A stretch of DNA of 64,000 nucleotides from Acinetobacter calcoaceticus (GTDB lineage Bacteria; Pseudomonadota; Gammaproteobacteria; Pseudomonadales; Moraxellaceae), in NCBI RefSeq assembly GCF_900520355.1, contig NZ_LS999521.1:496001-560000 (forward strand). The letters run 5' to 3'. The position numbers were made by a program, and so were the translations under genes. A model generated the notes under the pieces. That model was given only the letters and a program-made list of their open reading frames with translations. It did not search any database and was not told where the DNA came from. Shown piece by piece: positions 11,362 to 24,770 of this stretch (positions are counted from its first letter, which is position 1; each line of letters opens with the position of its first letter).

Positions 11362-11572
11362 AGATAGCGATCATTTCGTAAAAAAATGCTGACCATGCAT
11401 TGAATCTTTTTGTAAATATTAATTTGTATTTTCTATCAGACTTTTGGTGAAAATGAGTCGCTTTTACATGCATCTGCCACATCTTTAGAGTACAATCTTT
11501 GCCGTTTATGATGATTTGGTTAGATGGAATTCCTATTTAGCCCGATTAAGGACACTCATTGGAGACAATTAC

Positions 11573-12559
11573 ATGAAGCAACCCGTTCGTGTTGCCGTGA
11601 CTGGCGCTGCAGGTCAAATTGGTTACAGCTTATTATTCCGTATCGCAAGCGGTGAAATGCTAGGTAAAGATCAACCTGTTATTTTACAATTGCTTGAAGT
11701 TCCAGTTGAAAAAGCACAACAAGCGCTTAAAGGCGTAATGATGGAACTTGATGACTGTGCTTTCCCTTTATTGGCTGGCATGATCGGGACTGATGATCCG
11801 AAAGTTGCATTTAAAGATGCTGACTACGCTTTATTGGTAGGTTCTCGTCCACGTGGTCCTGGTATGGAACGTGCTGACTTGTTAAAAGTTAACGGTGAAA
11901 TTTTCATCGGTCAAGGTCAAGCATTAAACGAAGTTGCTAGTCGTGATGTTAAAGTATTAGTTGTAGGTAACCCTGCAAATACAAATGCTTACATCGCTAT
12001 GAACTCTGCTCCAGATCTTCCAGCGAAAAACTTCACAGCAATGTTGCGTCTTGATCACAACCGTGCGTTGACTCAAGTTGCTCAAAAAGCTGGTGTTGCA
12101 GTTGCTGATATCGAACACTTAACAGTTTGGGGCAACCACTCTCCAACAATGTATGCTGACTACCGTTTTGCAACTGTAAATGGCGAAAGCTTAAAAGACA
12201 AAATCAACGATGCGGCATGGAACAAAGATGTGTTCCTTCCAACTGTTGGTAAACGTGGTGCTGCGATTATCGAAGCACGTGGTTTGTCTTCTGCTGCTTC
12301 TGCTGCTAACGCTGCAATTGACCATATGCGCGACTGGGCACTTGGTACAAACGGCAAATGGGTAACTATGGGTATTCCATCTGATGGTTCTTATGGTATT
12401 CCAGAAGGCGTTATGTTCGGTTTCCCTGTAACAACTGAGAATGGTGAATACAAAATCGTTCAAGGTTTAGAAATTGATGAATTCAGCCGCGAACGTATTA
12501 ACTTTACGTTAAATGAGCTTGAAGAAGAACGTGCAGCGATTGCTGACATGTTGAAATAA
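11573..12559 (+). CDS. mdh: malate dehydrogenase
   Basis: TCA-cycle enzyme oxidising malate to oxaloacetate with NAD. The NAD-binding motif [12 protein letters not shown] is at residues 9-20; the substrate Arg ([14 protein letters not shown]) and catalytic His ([11 protein letters not shown]) are present. It is the 328-residue cytosolic-type form. The frame is open from 11516, but GGAGAC directly before ATG 11573 and the family N-terminus fix the start. Its codons are strongly biased, as in highly expressed genes. A terminator follows. Confidence 0.97.
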   Translation: MKQPVRVAVTGAAGQIGYSLLFRIASGEMLGKDQPVILQLLEVPVEKAQQALKGVMMELDDCAFPLLAGMIGTDDPKVAFKDADYALLVGSRPRGPGMERADLLKVNGEIFIGQGQALNEVASRDVKVLVVGNPANTNAYIAMNSAPDLPAKNFTAMLRLDHNRALTQVAQKAGVAVADIEHLTVWGNHSPTMYADYRFATVNGESLKDKINDAAWNKDVFLPTVGKRGAAIIEARGLSSAASAANAAIDHMRDWALGTNGKWVTMGIPSDGSYGIPEGVMFGFPVTTENGEYKIVQGLEIDEFSRERINFTLNELEEERAAIADMLK

Positions 12560-12578
12560 TTTATCTTTTTGATAAGTT

Positions 12579-12609
12579 AAAAAAAGCACTCTTTTTAGGG
12601 TGCTTTTTT
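12579..12609 (+). terminator. rho-independent terminator of mdh
   Basis: AAAAAGCAC and GTGCTTTTTT form a short stem around a T-rich loop, ending in a T run just after the mdh stop. Confidence 0.8.
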
Positions 12610-12735
12610 ATATTCAATCATTTGACCTGAAACACAAAAAGCAACAAGAAGATATAGACACTATCATGCAAGTAAAAACGTTTTATTGTTAGATTAGTTA
12701 ATAGATGATTTAAAAGAAGTTATAGGAGAATAACA

Positions 12736-12981
12736 ATGTTTGAACAGCAACCTACTTTAGAGCTTTTATTTGATCAGCTGGGTTTAGATTCAGATGAGGC
12801 CAGTATCGAAAACTTTATCAAAACACACCAATTGCCAGCCGAACAGAAATTACATGAAGCCTCTTTTTGGTCAAAAGGCCAAAGTGATTTCTTAAAGAGT
12901 CATTGGGAAAAAGATGATGAGTGGATTGTAGTTATTGATGAGCTTAATGAACAACTACATGAAGACAGTGTGAAAAAATAA
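12736..12981 (+). CDS. DUF2789-family small protein
   Basis: An 81-residue acidic cytoplasmic protein. LELLFDQLGLDSDEASIENFI, then HQLPAEQKLHEASFW and FLKSHWEKDDEW, match the DUF2789 family, whose role is unknown. TAGGAGAA lies seven bases before the ATG, a strong ribosome site. It stands alone between two terminators. Confidence 0.85.
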   Translation: MFEQQPTLELLFDQLGLDSDEASIENFIKTHQLPAEQKLHEASFWSKGQSDFLKSHWEKDDEWIVVIDELNEQLHEDSVKK

Positions 12982-12992
12982 GCACATAAAAA

Positions 12993-13027
12993 AGGCCTGT
13001 TTTACACTCAATGTATAAAACAGGCCT
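12993..13027. terminator. bidirectional terminator
   Basis: A perfect 12-bp stem (AGGCCTGTTTTA with TAAAACAGGCCT) with A and T runs outside lies between convergent genes. Confidence 0.85.
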
Positions 13028-13042
13028 AATTACATTAAGTAT

Positions 13043-13570
13043 TTAATGTGTCTTTATTTTTAATTGATCTTTATACCATGGCTCATGACGTATAAGGTCA
13101 AATGCAGGTTGACCATGAAGCAATTCAAGATCACATGCACTCGTTGATAAATATTTAGTTAACCAATGTCGTGTTAATGCTGACTCTTGTCGAGCAGCTG
13201 ACGCATAAGCCAAGAAGAAATATATATCTGCATGTTCATAGTGGGCTAATGGCTTCAAAATTTGTTGAGTAATTAGAGCAAAACGTTTTTCTTTATTTAA
13301 TTCAAAATAAAGCATATACGCCTTAGCTAAATGTAAAGATAAATTAAGGTATAAGCTCAATGGCATTTCTTCATATTCCATACGAGCTTGTTCAAGCAAA
13401 ACAATCGCTTCTTGTAAAAAATGAAGTTGTTCTGAACGAACATGACTTAATATTACAAGTTGCAAGCGTAAATCGGCACGCTCCAAAGCAAGTTCAGGCG
13501 TATTTTCAGTCAAATAAAGTTGATCTGTTTCACCAATTCTGTTCACAATCGTTTTACTTTCAATAGACAT
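13043..13570 (-). CDS. hypothetical helical-repeat protein downstream of 2OG oxygenase
   Basis: I do not recognise a named family. From ATG 13570 (AAGGA nine bases upstream) it has 175 residues, nearly all predicted helix with TPR-like spacing (LERADLRLQLVIL, LSLYLNLSLHLAKAYMLYFEL, DIYFFLAYASAARQESALTRHW). The open frame continues upstream to 13714 and overlaps the oxygenase, but that part has no ribosome site. Same strand as the oxygenase, about 67 bp behind it, so probably co-expressed and perhaps its partner. Confidence 0.65.
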   Translation of the reverse strand: MSIESKTIVNRIGETDQLYLTENTPELALERADLRLQLVILSHVRSEQLHFLQEAIVLLEQARMEYEEMPLSLYLNLSLHLAKAYMLYFELNKEKRFALITQQILKPLAHYEHADIYFFLAYASAARQESALTRHWLTKYLSTSACDLELLHGQPAFDLIRHEPWYKDQLKIKTH

Positions 13571-13637
13571 ACGCCGTAGTCCTTCTTGTTCAATAGCATT
13601 TATATCGGGTTTATTTACTAAATTTAAAGAGTAGCCT

Positions 13638-14243
13638 TTACACCCAAATTGAATTTCCGCTACGAAGCCAAGCTGTGATGGAGAGCCTTTGTTGTTTAGA
13701 GGGTAATACTTCATGCAATAAATTACTTTGAAATATCACAAGTCGATTGGATTCCGGGGTAACGATATGCCATTTCTCATTTTTATCTTGCAGTCGTAAT
13801 TGACCGCCCCAATTTTCTTGCCATTCTGGATGTAAATAATAAACGGTTGAGATAATACGATCATTTTTTTGTTGAGGATTGTCTCGGTGTAAAGCATAAA
13901 ACTCACCCAAGTTATAATGGGCAAAATGAGCTTCAACCTCTTTGATTCCTAAATAAAATGCTTGATTTAGATTTTGTGAAAAAGAAGTTAAGGTTTCAAT
14001 ATGCTGTTGAGCAATAGGAAATTGTTCATTAATCCAGAGAATATGATCGCTACGAATATTGCTCACCACGCCATTTTGAATACCAGCTTCTCTAAATTCC
14101 TCAAGATGATGGCTGCACTCTTTGGCAACTTGAGCACGATATTGATTCGAATAAGCTTGATTAATAATAGCAAAACCTTGCGTATTTAAATCATCTAGAA
14201 TTTGATCCAGATCCCATGAGTCCGGAAGCAGGTGAGAGAACAT
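13638..14243 (-). CDS. 2-oxoglutarate/Fe(II)-dependent oxygenase
   Basis: A 201-residue enzyme of the prolyl-4-hydroxylase-like class. The iron-binding pair HRD in FYALHRDNPQQK and the distal His in NLLHEVLPS, followed by QRLSITAWLR (2-oxoglutarate Arg), are all in place. The double-stranded beta-helix is seen between. The substrate is unknown; family members hydroxylate proteins or small molecules. Start ATG 14243 is chosen because AGG precedes it; the upstream in-frame ATG 14273 has no ribosome site. Confidence 0.85.
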   Translation of the reverse strand: MFSHLLPDSWDLDQILDDLNTQGFAIINQAYSNQYRAQVAKECSHHLEEFREAGIQNGVVSNIRSDHILWINEQFPIAQQHIETLTSFSQNLNQAFYLGIKEVEAHFAHYNLGEFYALHRDNPQQKNDRIISTVYYLHPEWQENWGGQLRLQDKNEKWHIVTPESNRLVIFQSNLLHEVLPSKQQRLSITAWLRSGNSIWV

Positions 14244-14360
14244 ATAACCTCGAGTAGATCGTAAAAATATCAAGCAGCCTTATTTTAGATGATCACAACC
14301 TTACGAAAGAATATTTTTTTCATGTTAAACTATTTGTTGAATTGAGGAATTAAAGTCAAC

Positions 14361-15218
14361 ATGAATTACCGTCACCATTTCCATGCGGGCAACTTTGCAG
14401 ATGTTATGAAGCATGTGCTTTTGCTACAGCTTCTCAACCGCTTAAATGCTAAAGATAAACCTTATCGTTATATCGATACGCATGGAGGTGCAGGAAAATA
14501 TAACTTATCTCTGGCACCTTCACAAAAGTCTGGAGAGTTTCTTACAGGCATTCATCGACTAGTTCAGATATCTGACATGGAAAAGCGTCAGGCACCTGAA
14601 GCAATCCAGCAATATTTGAAGTTAGTAGAAGAACTACGCTCTCAAGAAGGTAAAGGAAGTTATCCAGGATCACCATGGTTTGCTTTGCAAGGTATGCGTG
14701 AGATTGATAAAGCGACCGTTTTTGAAATGCAACGTGATGTTTTTGAGCAATTGCGACATAACATTTATGATAAACGTGCAGGTTTACATGAGCGTGATGC
14801 ATACGAAGGTTTACTCGGCGTTATTCCACCGAAAGAAAAACGTGGTTTGGTCATGATTGACCCGCCTTACGAATTAGAGCGTAAAGACTTTCCGCAATTA
14901 GTTGAACTTTTACAACAAGCTTATAAAAAATGGCCAACAGGTGTTTTTGCAGTTTGGTATCCAATTAAAGACCGACCGATGATTGAGCGTTTTGAAAAGA
15001 AAATGTATAAAACGGGGATTCGTCGTCAATTAATCTGTGAAATTTGTGTATGGCCAGATGATACACCTGTAGGTTTAAATGGTTGTGGTCTATTGGTTAT
15101 TAACCCACCTTGGCAGTTCTCTGAACAAGCTGACCAAGCTTTACAATGGCTATTCCCGCATCTACGCATGCAAGACATTGGTGGTCATGCGGCAGTACGC
15201 TGGTTAGTGGGTGAGTAA
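14361..15218 (+). CDS. rlmJ: 23S rRNA (adenine-2030 N6)-methyltransferase
   Basis: Methylates A2030 of 23S rRNA. The N-terminus MNYRHHFHAGNFADVMKH is the family signature, and the catalytic MIDPPYEL follows at about residue 167. It has 285 residues, as in other gamma-proteobacteria. GAGGAA is eleven bases before the start. It is followed by pssA 41 bp downstream. Confidence 0.96.
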   Translation: MNYRHHFHAGNFADVMKHVLLLQLLNRLNAKDKPYRYIDTHGGAGKYNLSLAPSQKSGEFLTGIHRLVQISDMEKRQAPEAIQQYLKLVEELRSQEGKGSYPGSPWFALQGMREIDKATVFEMQRDVFEQLRHNIYDKRAGLHERDAYEGLLGVIPPKEKRGLVMIDPPYELERKDFPQLVELLQQAYKKWPTGVFAVWYPIKDRPMIERFEKKMYKTGIRRQLICEICVWPDDTPVGLNGCGLLVINPPWQFSEQADQALQWLFPHLRMQDIGGHAAVRWLVGE

Positions 15219-15259
15219 CAATTAACTTAAATCAATGCACATGTTTGGAATAGAAAATA

Positions 15260-16093
15260 ATGACAAATGCGCCTAAACCAGAGCAAGATTTAACTCATAA
15301 TGAACATTCATTTGATGGGATTACGTTCGAAGTGGTTGAAGAAGAAGATAATCCGGAAGGACAAAAAGTGAAGCGCCGAGGAATTTATCTTTGGCCTAAC
15401 TTAATTACGACGGCCGCTTTGTTGTCTGGTTTCTATTCCATCATTGCAAGTATGAATGGTGAGTTTACCCAAGCGATTTATGCCATTTTTATTGCAGCAT
15501 TACTCGATGGCTTAGATGGCCGAGTTGCTCGAGCTATTGGTGCACAAAGTGCTTTTGGTGAACAATATGACTCTCTTTCCGACTTGTTAGCTTTTGGTGT
15601 AGCTCCTGCAATGCTGATGTATAGCTGGAGTTTGCATGATTTAGGACGTATTGGACTCGCATGTTGTTTTGTTTATACAGCTTGCGCAGCTTTCCGTTTA
15701 GCGCGCTTCAATGTCCAAATTGGTGTAGTTGATAAGCGTTATTTTATTGGCATAGCAAGTCCACTTGCTGCCATTATCATTATTTCACTTGTATGGGTCG
15801 CTCGCGATTACCCTTTCATTTTTGATTTACGTGATATTGCGATTAAAACCATTAATGCTGTTCTTATGGTTGTTGTGGGATTACTCATGATCTCCAATAT
15901 CAAATATTACTCTTTCAAACAAATGGACCGTAAAAGAGTTCCTTTTGTAGTTATGTTGCCAGTAGTACTGATTTTTGCAGCAATCACTTATAATATTCCA
16001 ATGGGCATTTTGACCGTTTCAATAATCTATGCTCTATCTGGTTTTGTTACGACATTATTTGCACGCAAGAGTAACGAAACAATAAAAACATAA
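15260..16093 (+). CDS. pssA: CDP-diacylglycerol-serine O-phosphatidyltransferase
   Basis: Integral membrane enzyme making phosphatidylserine from CDP-DAG, the first step to phosphatidylethanolamine. The CDP-alcohol phosphatidyltransferase motif DG-x2-AR-x8-G-x3-D-x3-D is present, running from DGLDGRVARAIG through GEQYDSLSD. Several transmembrane helices follow. About 40 soluble, acidic N-terminal residues precede RRGIYLWPNLIT. It has 277 residues. This is the multi-pass type, not the E. coli PLD-type enzyme. Confidence 0.94.
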   Translation: MTNAPKPEQDLTHNEHSFDGITFEVVEEEDNPEGQKVKRRGIYLWPNLITTAALLSGFYSIIASMNGEFTQAIYAIFIAALLDGLDGRVARAIGAQSAFGEQYDSLSDLLAFGVAPAMLMYSWSLHDLGRIGLACCFVYTACAAFRLARFNVQIGVVDKRYFIGIASPLAAIIIISLVWVARDYPFIFDLRDIAIKTINAVLMVVVGLLMISNIKYYSFKQMDRKRVPFVVMLPVVLIFAAITYNIPMGILTVSIIYALSGFVTTLFARKSNETIKT

Positions 16094-16110
16094 AATAGAA
16101 GAGGTTCGGT

Positions 16111-17178
16111 ATGCCTATGTTGATGAATCAAATTAATCAATTACAGCAGCTGGGCCTTAATGCTAAAGAGGGGGTTGTCTATCAACCTTCTCGCGGCTTC
16201 TTTAAAATTGTTTATCAAGGTTTAATCCTTCCAAATCTACCGGCTCCACTGCGCTATTTTAATTACATTAGTCTGGTTGGACAGCCGCGCATTCCTCTTT
16301 GCTATAACACTCACTCAATTACGACTTCGGCAATCGATACTGCAACTGTACTTGTAAGTAATAGCCAACATAGTGTGGGACATTTAAAAACTTATTCTAT
16401 TCGGCGGCAATGCCAGTTTGACTCAAAACAATATCAGTTTGATAAAACAGATTTGATTGAGTGGAAAATCCCAAAGATCCATCTTCAGCGATTAGACCTA
16501 GAAATGGGCTGTAATCTTACTATTCAGATTTCAGAAAATATCTCTAATACTTCTGCATTGCAGTGGGGAATTTCTGACTATTGGTCAACACTATGTTTAT
16601 GTGAAGGGGAAGTTTTTTATAAAGGACAAAAGTATCAAGTTGAAGGATTAGGAAGGTTTAAACACGCAAGAGCTCTACATTTACCGTTTTTGTCTTTATG
16701 TTTTTATACATGCCAAATTATTAATTTAAATGAAACGACTCAGCTTACATTTTCACAAATAAGAAATCAGTGGAATATCATTTTATGTTCAAGATTAGAT
16801 ATTCAAGAATTTGGTAAGCCTGTTGAAAGCTTTACTGAAGATGTAAATTTACATATCCATCGCGTTTATCCAAAAGTTAAAACACCGAATGGTAAAGAGA
16901 TGTATTTGCCCAGAGAATTTTCTTGGCAATGTAAGAAAAATGGAAAAATTATTTTTGAACTTTATGCACAAAGCCGTGGCGACTACAAGTTTGGATTAGC
17001 TGCTGGATATGTTGGAAGCTTCCAATATCAATTAAGTTGGAATGAACAATGTCTACAAGGTGAAGGTGGATATTGTGAATATATTGATTGTCGTCCACTT
17101 AGATGGCAGGAAAAGAATCAAGACGAGAAAATTTTAGATAAATTGATGCTTTTACAGCCATGTTTATATAAAAAATGA
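16111..17178 (+). CDS. hypothetical protein following pssA
   Basis: A 355-residue protein I cannot place with certainty. It has no signal peptide or clear membrane helix and many predicted beta strands. GKEMYLPREFSWQCKKNGKIIFELYAQSRGDYKFGLAAGYVGSFQYQ and EVFYKGQKYQVEGLGRFKHAR recall the two-domain lipocalin-like AttH/CrtC hydratase layout, but this is weak. It may be one of the Acinetobacter DUFs. It begins 17 bp after pssA with GAAGAGG before the ATG, so it is probably in the pssA operon and may act on lipids. Confidence 0.6.
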   Translation: MPMLMNQINQLQQLGLNAKEGVVYQPSRGFFKIVYQGLILPNLPAPLRYFNYISLVGQPRIPLCYNTHSITTSAIDTATVLVSNSQHSVGHLKTYSIRRQCQFDSKQYQFDKTDLIEWKIPKIHLQRLDLEMGCNLTIQISENISNTSALQWGISDYWSTLCLCEGEVFYKGQKYQVEGLGRFKHARALHLPFLSLCFYTCQIINLNETTQLTFSQIRNQWNIILCSRLDIQEFGKPVESFTEDVNLHIHRVYPKVKTPNGKEMYLPREFSWQCKKNGKIIFELYAQSRGDYKFGLAAGYVGSFQYQLSWNEQCLQGEGGYCEYIDCRPLRWQEKNQDEKILDKLMLLQPCLYKK

Positions 17179-17238
17179 CTATTTTTATCATTTTTGGTTA
17201 AAAAGCGAACTGTTGTTGCAGTAATATTAAAAAAGGGG

Positions 17239-17266
17239 TTGCCAACGTAATTAGATAGTCTATAAT
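17239..17266 (+). promoter_or_regulatory. rRNA operon promoter (first copy)
   Basis: TTGCCA (17239-17244) and TATAAT (17261-17266) are separated by 16 bp, with a GC-containing start region downstream and an A-rich stretch upstream. The sequence upstream of 17259 differs from that of the second copy. Confidence 0.8.
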
Positions 17267-17641
17267 GCACATCCATCGGCGGTGATGCAGATAGAAACTT
17301 GTTGAAAAACAGTTACTTGGAATTGAGTAGATTGCTTTAAGTGATAGATTTGATGAGAAGTTGGTTTTGGAAATAAGTTTTAAAAATATCGAAATTACCT
17401 GTTGACTTTTAAGAGATTAAGAGTAATATAGCCGACCTAGCTTGCTGGTGACGAACCAGTAAGAAGATCATTAAGAGATTATGAAGAACAACTTGTGTGG
17501 ATTTTTACTGATTGATTGATCGAAATATTATCATTGATTGATTGGTTTAAATTACTCGAAGTTTATTTGAGCGAAATTTAAGTCAGAAAATTGATGAGCC
17601 AGAATTGGCACCTTGTCTTTAATAAGGTGCAAAATGATTTT
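17267..17641 (+). other. rRNA leader with 16S processing stem
   Basis: A 375-bp transcribed leader without genes. Bases 17483-17508 (GAAGAACAACTTGT...) pair with 19198-19224 downstream of 16S, forming the long helix normally cut by RNase III. The leader holds antitermination signals by analogy; I did not identify boxA with certainty. Confidence 0.7.
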
Positions 17642-19179
<1,538 letters not shown>

Positions 19180-19238
19180 ACGAAAGATTGACGATTGGTA
19201 AGAATCCACAACAAGTTGTTCTTCATAGATGTATCTGA

Positions 19239-19315
<77 letters not shown>

Positions 19316-19371
19316 TGACTTTGACTGATTAAGGTTATAGACAGAAAGATACATAACTGATGATGTAAGCT

Positions 19372-19447
19372 GGGGACTTAGCTTAGTTGGTAGAGCGCCT
19401 GCTTTGCACGCAGGAGGTCAGGAGTTCGACTCTCCTAGTCTCCACCA
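19372..19447 (+). tRNA. tRNA-Ala (TGC)
   Basis: A 76-base cloverleaf with GGGGACT / AGTCTCC acceptor stem, anticodon TGC in CTTTGCACG, GTTCGAC T-loop and encoded CCA, in the spacer after tRNA-Ile. Confidence 0.97.
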
Positions 19448-19817
19448 GAACTTAAGAGAAGTTCGGATTACAGAAATTAGTAAATAAAGATTTAGATCTT
19501 GGTTTATTAACTTCTGTGATTTAAGTATCACGGTATTAAGCATGACCTGACGAAGGCATGTTTATTCATTAACAGATTGGCAAAATTGAGTCTGAAATAA
19601 ATTGTTCACTCAATAATGAAAAGAGAAGAAGTAATTCTAATCTTGGAATTCATTGAGAACTAGCAAATTAACTGAATCAAGCGTTTTGGTATATGAATTA
19701 GATTGAAGCTGTACAGTGTTTAAATACACAGTACTTCAAACTGTAAGAGATTGATGAGGAATCATTGATCATGTCTTATTACTCCTTGTAGGTAATAACG
19801 ACTGTTTGGGGTTGTAT
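19448..19817 (+). other. tRNA-Ala to 23S spacer
   Basis: A 370-bp transcribed spacer. The last part (GACTGTTTGGGGTTGTATAG) pairs with the sequence after 23S (CTATACAACACCCAAGCAGT), giving the 23S processing stem. No coding sequence is seen. Confidence 0.7.
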
Positions 19818-22711
<2,894 letters not shown>

Positions 22712-22892
22712 ACAACACCCAAGCAGTTGTATATATGGCATCAATCGATTCATTAATATGCAAAGCAACTTGATTTAGTTATATGTTTAGCTAAAATGAA
22801 CAAAATTAAAGTAAGACTCAATCAGCCCATCTGTAAAGATTTGGAAAACGCATCGGCAACCAATAAGACCAATGCAAGTATCCATACCAGTT

Positions 22893-23010
22893 GTGCTGGC
22901 GACCATAGCAAGAGTGAACCACCTGATCCCTTCCCGAACTCAGAAGTGAAACCTCTTAGCGCTGATGGTAGTGTGGGGTTTCCCATGTGAGAGTAAGTCA
23001 TCGCCAGCTC
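22893..23010 (+). rRNA. rrf: 5S ribosomal RNA (first copy)
   Basis: About 118 bases. GTGCTGGCGA at the start pairs with TCGCCAGCTC at the end, and CCGAACTCAGAAGTGAAAC is the conserved loop. The exact ends are uncertain by a few bases. Confidence 0.94.
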
Positions 23011-23018
23011 ATTATTCT

Positions 23019-23052
23019 AAACACCCTCAACTGATGTTGGGGGTGTTTTTTT
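23019..23052 (+). terminator. rRNA operon terminator (first copy)
   Basis: ACACCC-TCAAC pairs with GTTGG-GGGTGT, followed by seven T. Confidence 0.88.
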
Positions 23053-23154
23053 ATGTGAAAATTAATCTAAAAATATAGGTAAGATTATAAATATAATTCA
23101 ATTTATGATGAAATAGGATGAGTCTAAACTTATTTGTAAAATTTAAAATCTACT

Positions 23155-23550
23155 ATGCAATGGATCTTGGTTGAAACATTCTCATTTTCTTATGAGGCGC
23201 AAATTGCAAAAACTCAATTAGAGGCTTTTGGAATTCCTGCACGTATTGAAAATGAACATACTATTAATATGGATTGGTTTTATTCCAATGCTTTAGGTGG
23301 GGTTCGTCTATTAGTCTCACAAAACTATGTTGATGAAGCAAAGTCTCTTCTTGAAAAGGATTTTAGTAATGAACTGGAACGAAAGTTTGGAGAGAATAAA
23401 GAGTGCTGCCCTAATTGTGGAGCTCAAGATATAGAAGCTTATACACAAGGGAAAAAATCAGCTTTTCTAGCGTTCATGTTCTTAGGGGTACCTTTGTTCT
23501 CTTTTAAAAATGGTAATAGATGTAAACGGTGTCAATATTTTTGGAACTAA
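23155..23550 (+). CDS. DUF2007-domain protein with C-terminal zinc ribbon
   Basis: A 131-residue protein. Residues 1-65 fit the DUF2007 'putative signal transducing' fold (WILVETFSFSYEAQIAKTQL, IPARIENEHT, GGVRLLVSQNYVDEAKSLL). Residues 83-129 hold two CxxC pairs (CPNCG, CKRCQ) around a hydrophobic segment (SAFLAFMFLGVPLF). The CxxC pairs suggest a zinc ribbon interrupted by a possible membrane hairpin. The partner is unknown. It is the first gene after the rRNA terminator. Confidence 0.78.
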   Translation: MQWILVETFSFSYEAQIAKTQLEAFGIPARIENEHTINMDWFYSNALGGVRLLVSQNYVDEAKSLLEKDFSNELERKFGENKECCPNCGAQDIEAYTQGKKSAFLAFMFLGVPLFSFKNGNRCKRCQYFWN

Positions 23551-23700
23551 TTGTAAGGTACTAAAATATTATATTTATTCATTCTTTTAATTTATATGGC
23601 TATGTAATAAAGAAGCAATTAAACTCTACAAAGTGATAAAAAAATGAATTATTAGAAAGGGTATTATAAAAGTTATAAAGAATTATAAAAGGAAAAGAAT

Positions 23701-24051
23701 ATGGAATATAAGGGAAGTTGTCATTGTGGCCAGATTAAATTTGTAGCAGAAGGCGAGTTGTCAGAGGTTTTATCTTGCAATTGTTCCATATGTCAAAAGA
23801 AAGGTTCTTTACTTTGGTTCTTACCAAGTAAGCAAGTTAACATAACTTTAGAAACTCCCGAAATTTTAGCGAATTACACCTTTAATAAGCATGTGATTAA
23901 TCATCATTTCTGTAAAATTTGTGGTATTCATCCTTATGCTCAAGGTACAGATGCAGAAGGTAATTCTATCTTTGCTATTAATGTTCGATACATAGATGAC
24001 ATAGATTTAAAAAAAATAAAAATAAATGATTTTGATGGGCGTTCAACTTAA
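23701..24051 (+). CDS. GFA/CENP-V-fold zinc protein
   Basis: A 116-residue member of the glutathione-dependent formaldehyde-activating (GFA) fold. The zinc ligands are in CHCG (9-12), CNCSIC (29-34) and CKICG. The family name does not prove formaldehyde activity; most members have no assigned substrate. AAAGGAAAAG precedes the ATG. It is 19 bp before the DUF4256 gene on the same strand. Confidence 0.88.
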   Translation: MEYKGSCHCGQIKFVAEGELSEVLSCNCSICQKKGSLLWFLPSKQVNITLETPEILANYTFNKHVINHHFCKICGIHPYAQGTDAEGNSIFAINVRYIDDIDLKKIKINDFDGRST

Positions 24052-24070
24052 TAAATATAAGGATTTTCCA

Positions 24071-24634
24071 GTGGTAACTAAAAAGCAATTAGCTCCAAAG
24101 CAAATAGAAACACTGATTGAGTTACTAAAAGATAGATTTGAAAAGAATTCACATCGTCATAAAGAAATAGATTGGACTCATGTACAAGCTAAACTAATTC
24201 AATCGCCGAACAAACTGTGGTCATTGCAAGAAATGGAAAATACGGGAGGAGAGCCTGACGTAGTGGCTTATGACCAACAGAGTGATGAATATTTGTTTAT
24301 AGATTGCTCTCCTGAAACACCAAAAGGCCGTAGAAGTCTTTGTTATGATAGTGAAGCTTTAGAGTCTAGAAAAGATCACCCGCCTAAAAATAATGCAATA
24401 GATGTGGCTAAGGGAATGGGAGTGAAGCTTCTGACTGAGGAACAATATCATCAATTACAAAAGTTAGGCGAGTTTGATCTTAAAACATCAAGTTGGCTTG
24501 CAACTCCAGATGAGATTCGACGATTAGATGGAGCACTTTTCGCTGATCGGCGTTATGGCCGTGTTTTTGTTTATCATAATGGGGCACAATCATACTATGC
24601 AGTTCGTGGATTTCGCTGCTGTTTAAGAGTTTGA
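24071..24634 (+). CDS. DUF4256-family protein
   Basis: A 187-residue cytoplasmic protein of unknown function. LIELLKDRFEKNSHRHKEIDW, MENTGGEPDVVAYD, CSPETPKGRRSLCYD and the closing RGFRCCLRV are typical of DUF4256. The frame is open from 24026, overlapping the GFA gene, but AAGGA seven bases before GTG 24071 and the usual family length make that GTG the better start. Likely co-transcribed with the GFA gene. Confidence 0.85.
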   Translation: MVTKKQLAPKQIETLIELLKDRFEKNSHRHKEIDWTHVQAKLIQSPNKLWSLQEMENTGGEPDVVAYDQQSDEYLFIDCSPETPKGRRSLCYDSEALESRKDHPPKNNAIDVAKGMGVKLLTEEQYHQLQKLGEFDLKTSSWLATPDEIRRLDGALFADRRYGRVFVYHNGAQSYYAVRGFRCCLRV

Positions 24635-24770
24635 TCTTAAATTTGAATACAAAAAGATTTTATTTGATGTTTTCTGCCAAGAAATTGGAGGTTCTTGCAA
24701 CTTTTGATTGATAGTAAACATGACAAGATATGCTCTGGAATTAAATAAAAACATCAGGACCTCTCTAAAA

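Noticed and set aside
13571..13714. Longer N-terminus of the gene at 13043
   Set aside because: The extra part overlaps the oxygenase gene and lacks a ribosome site.
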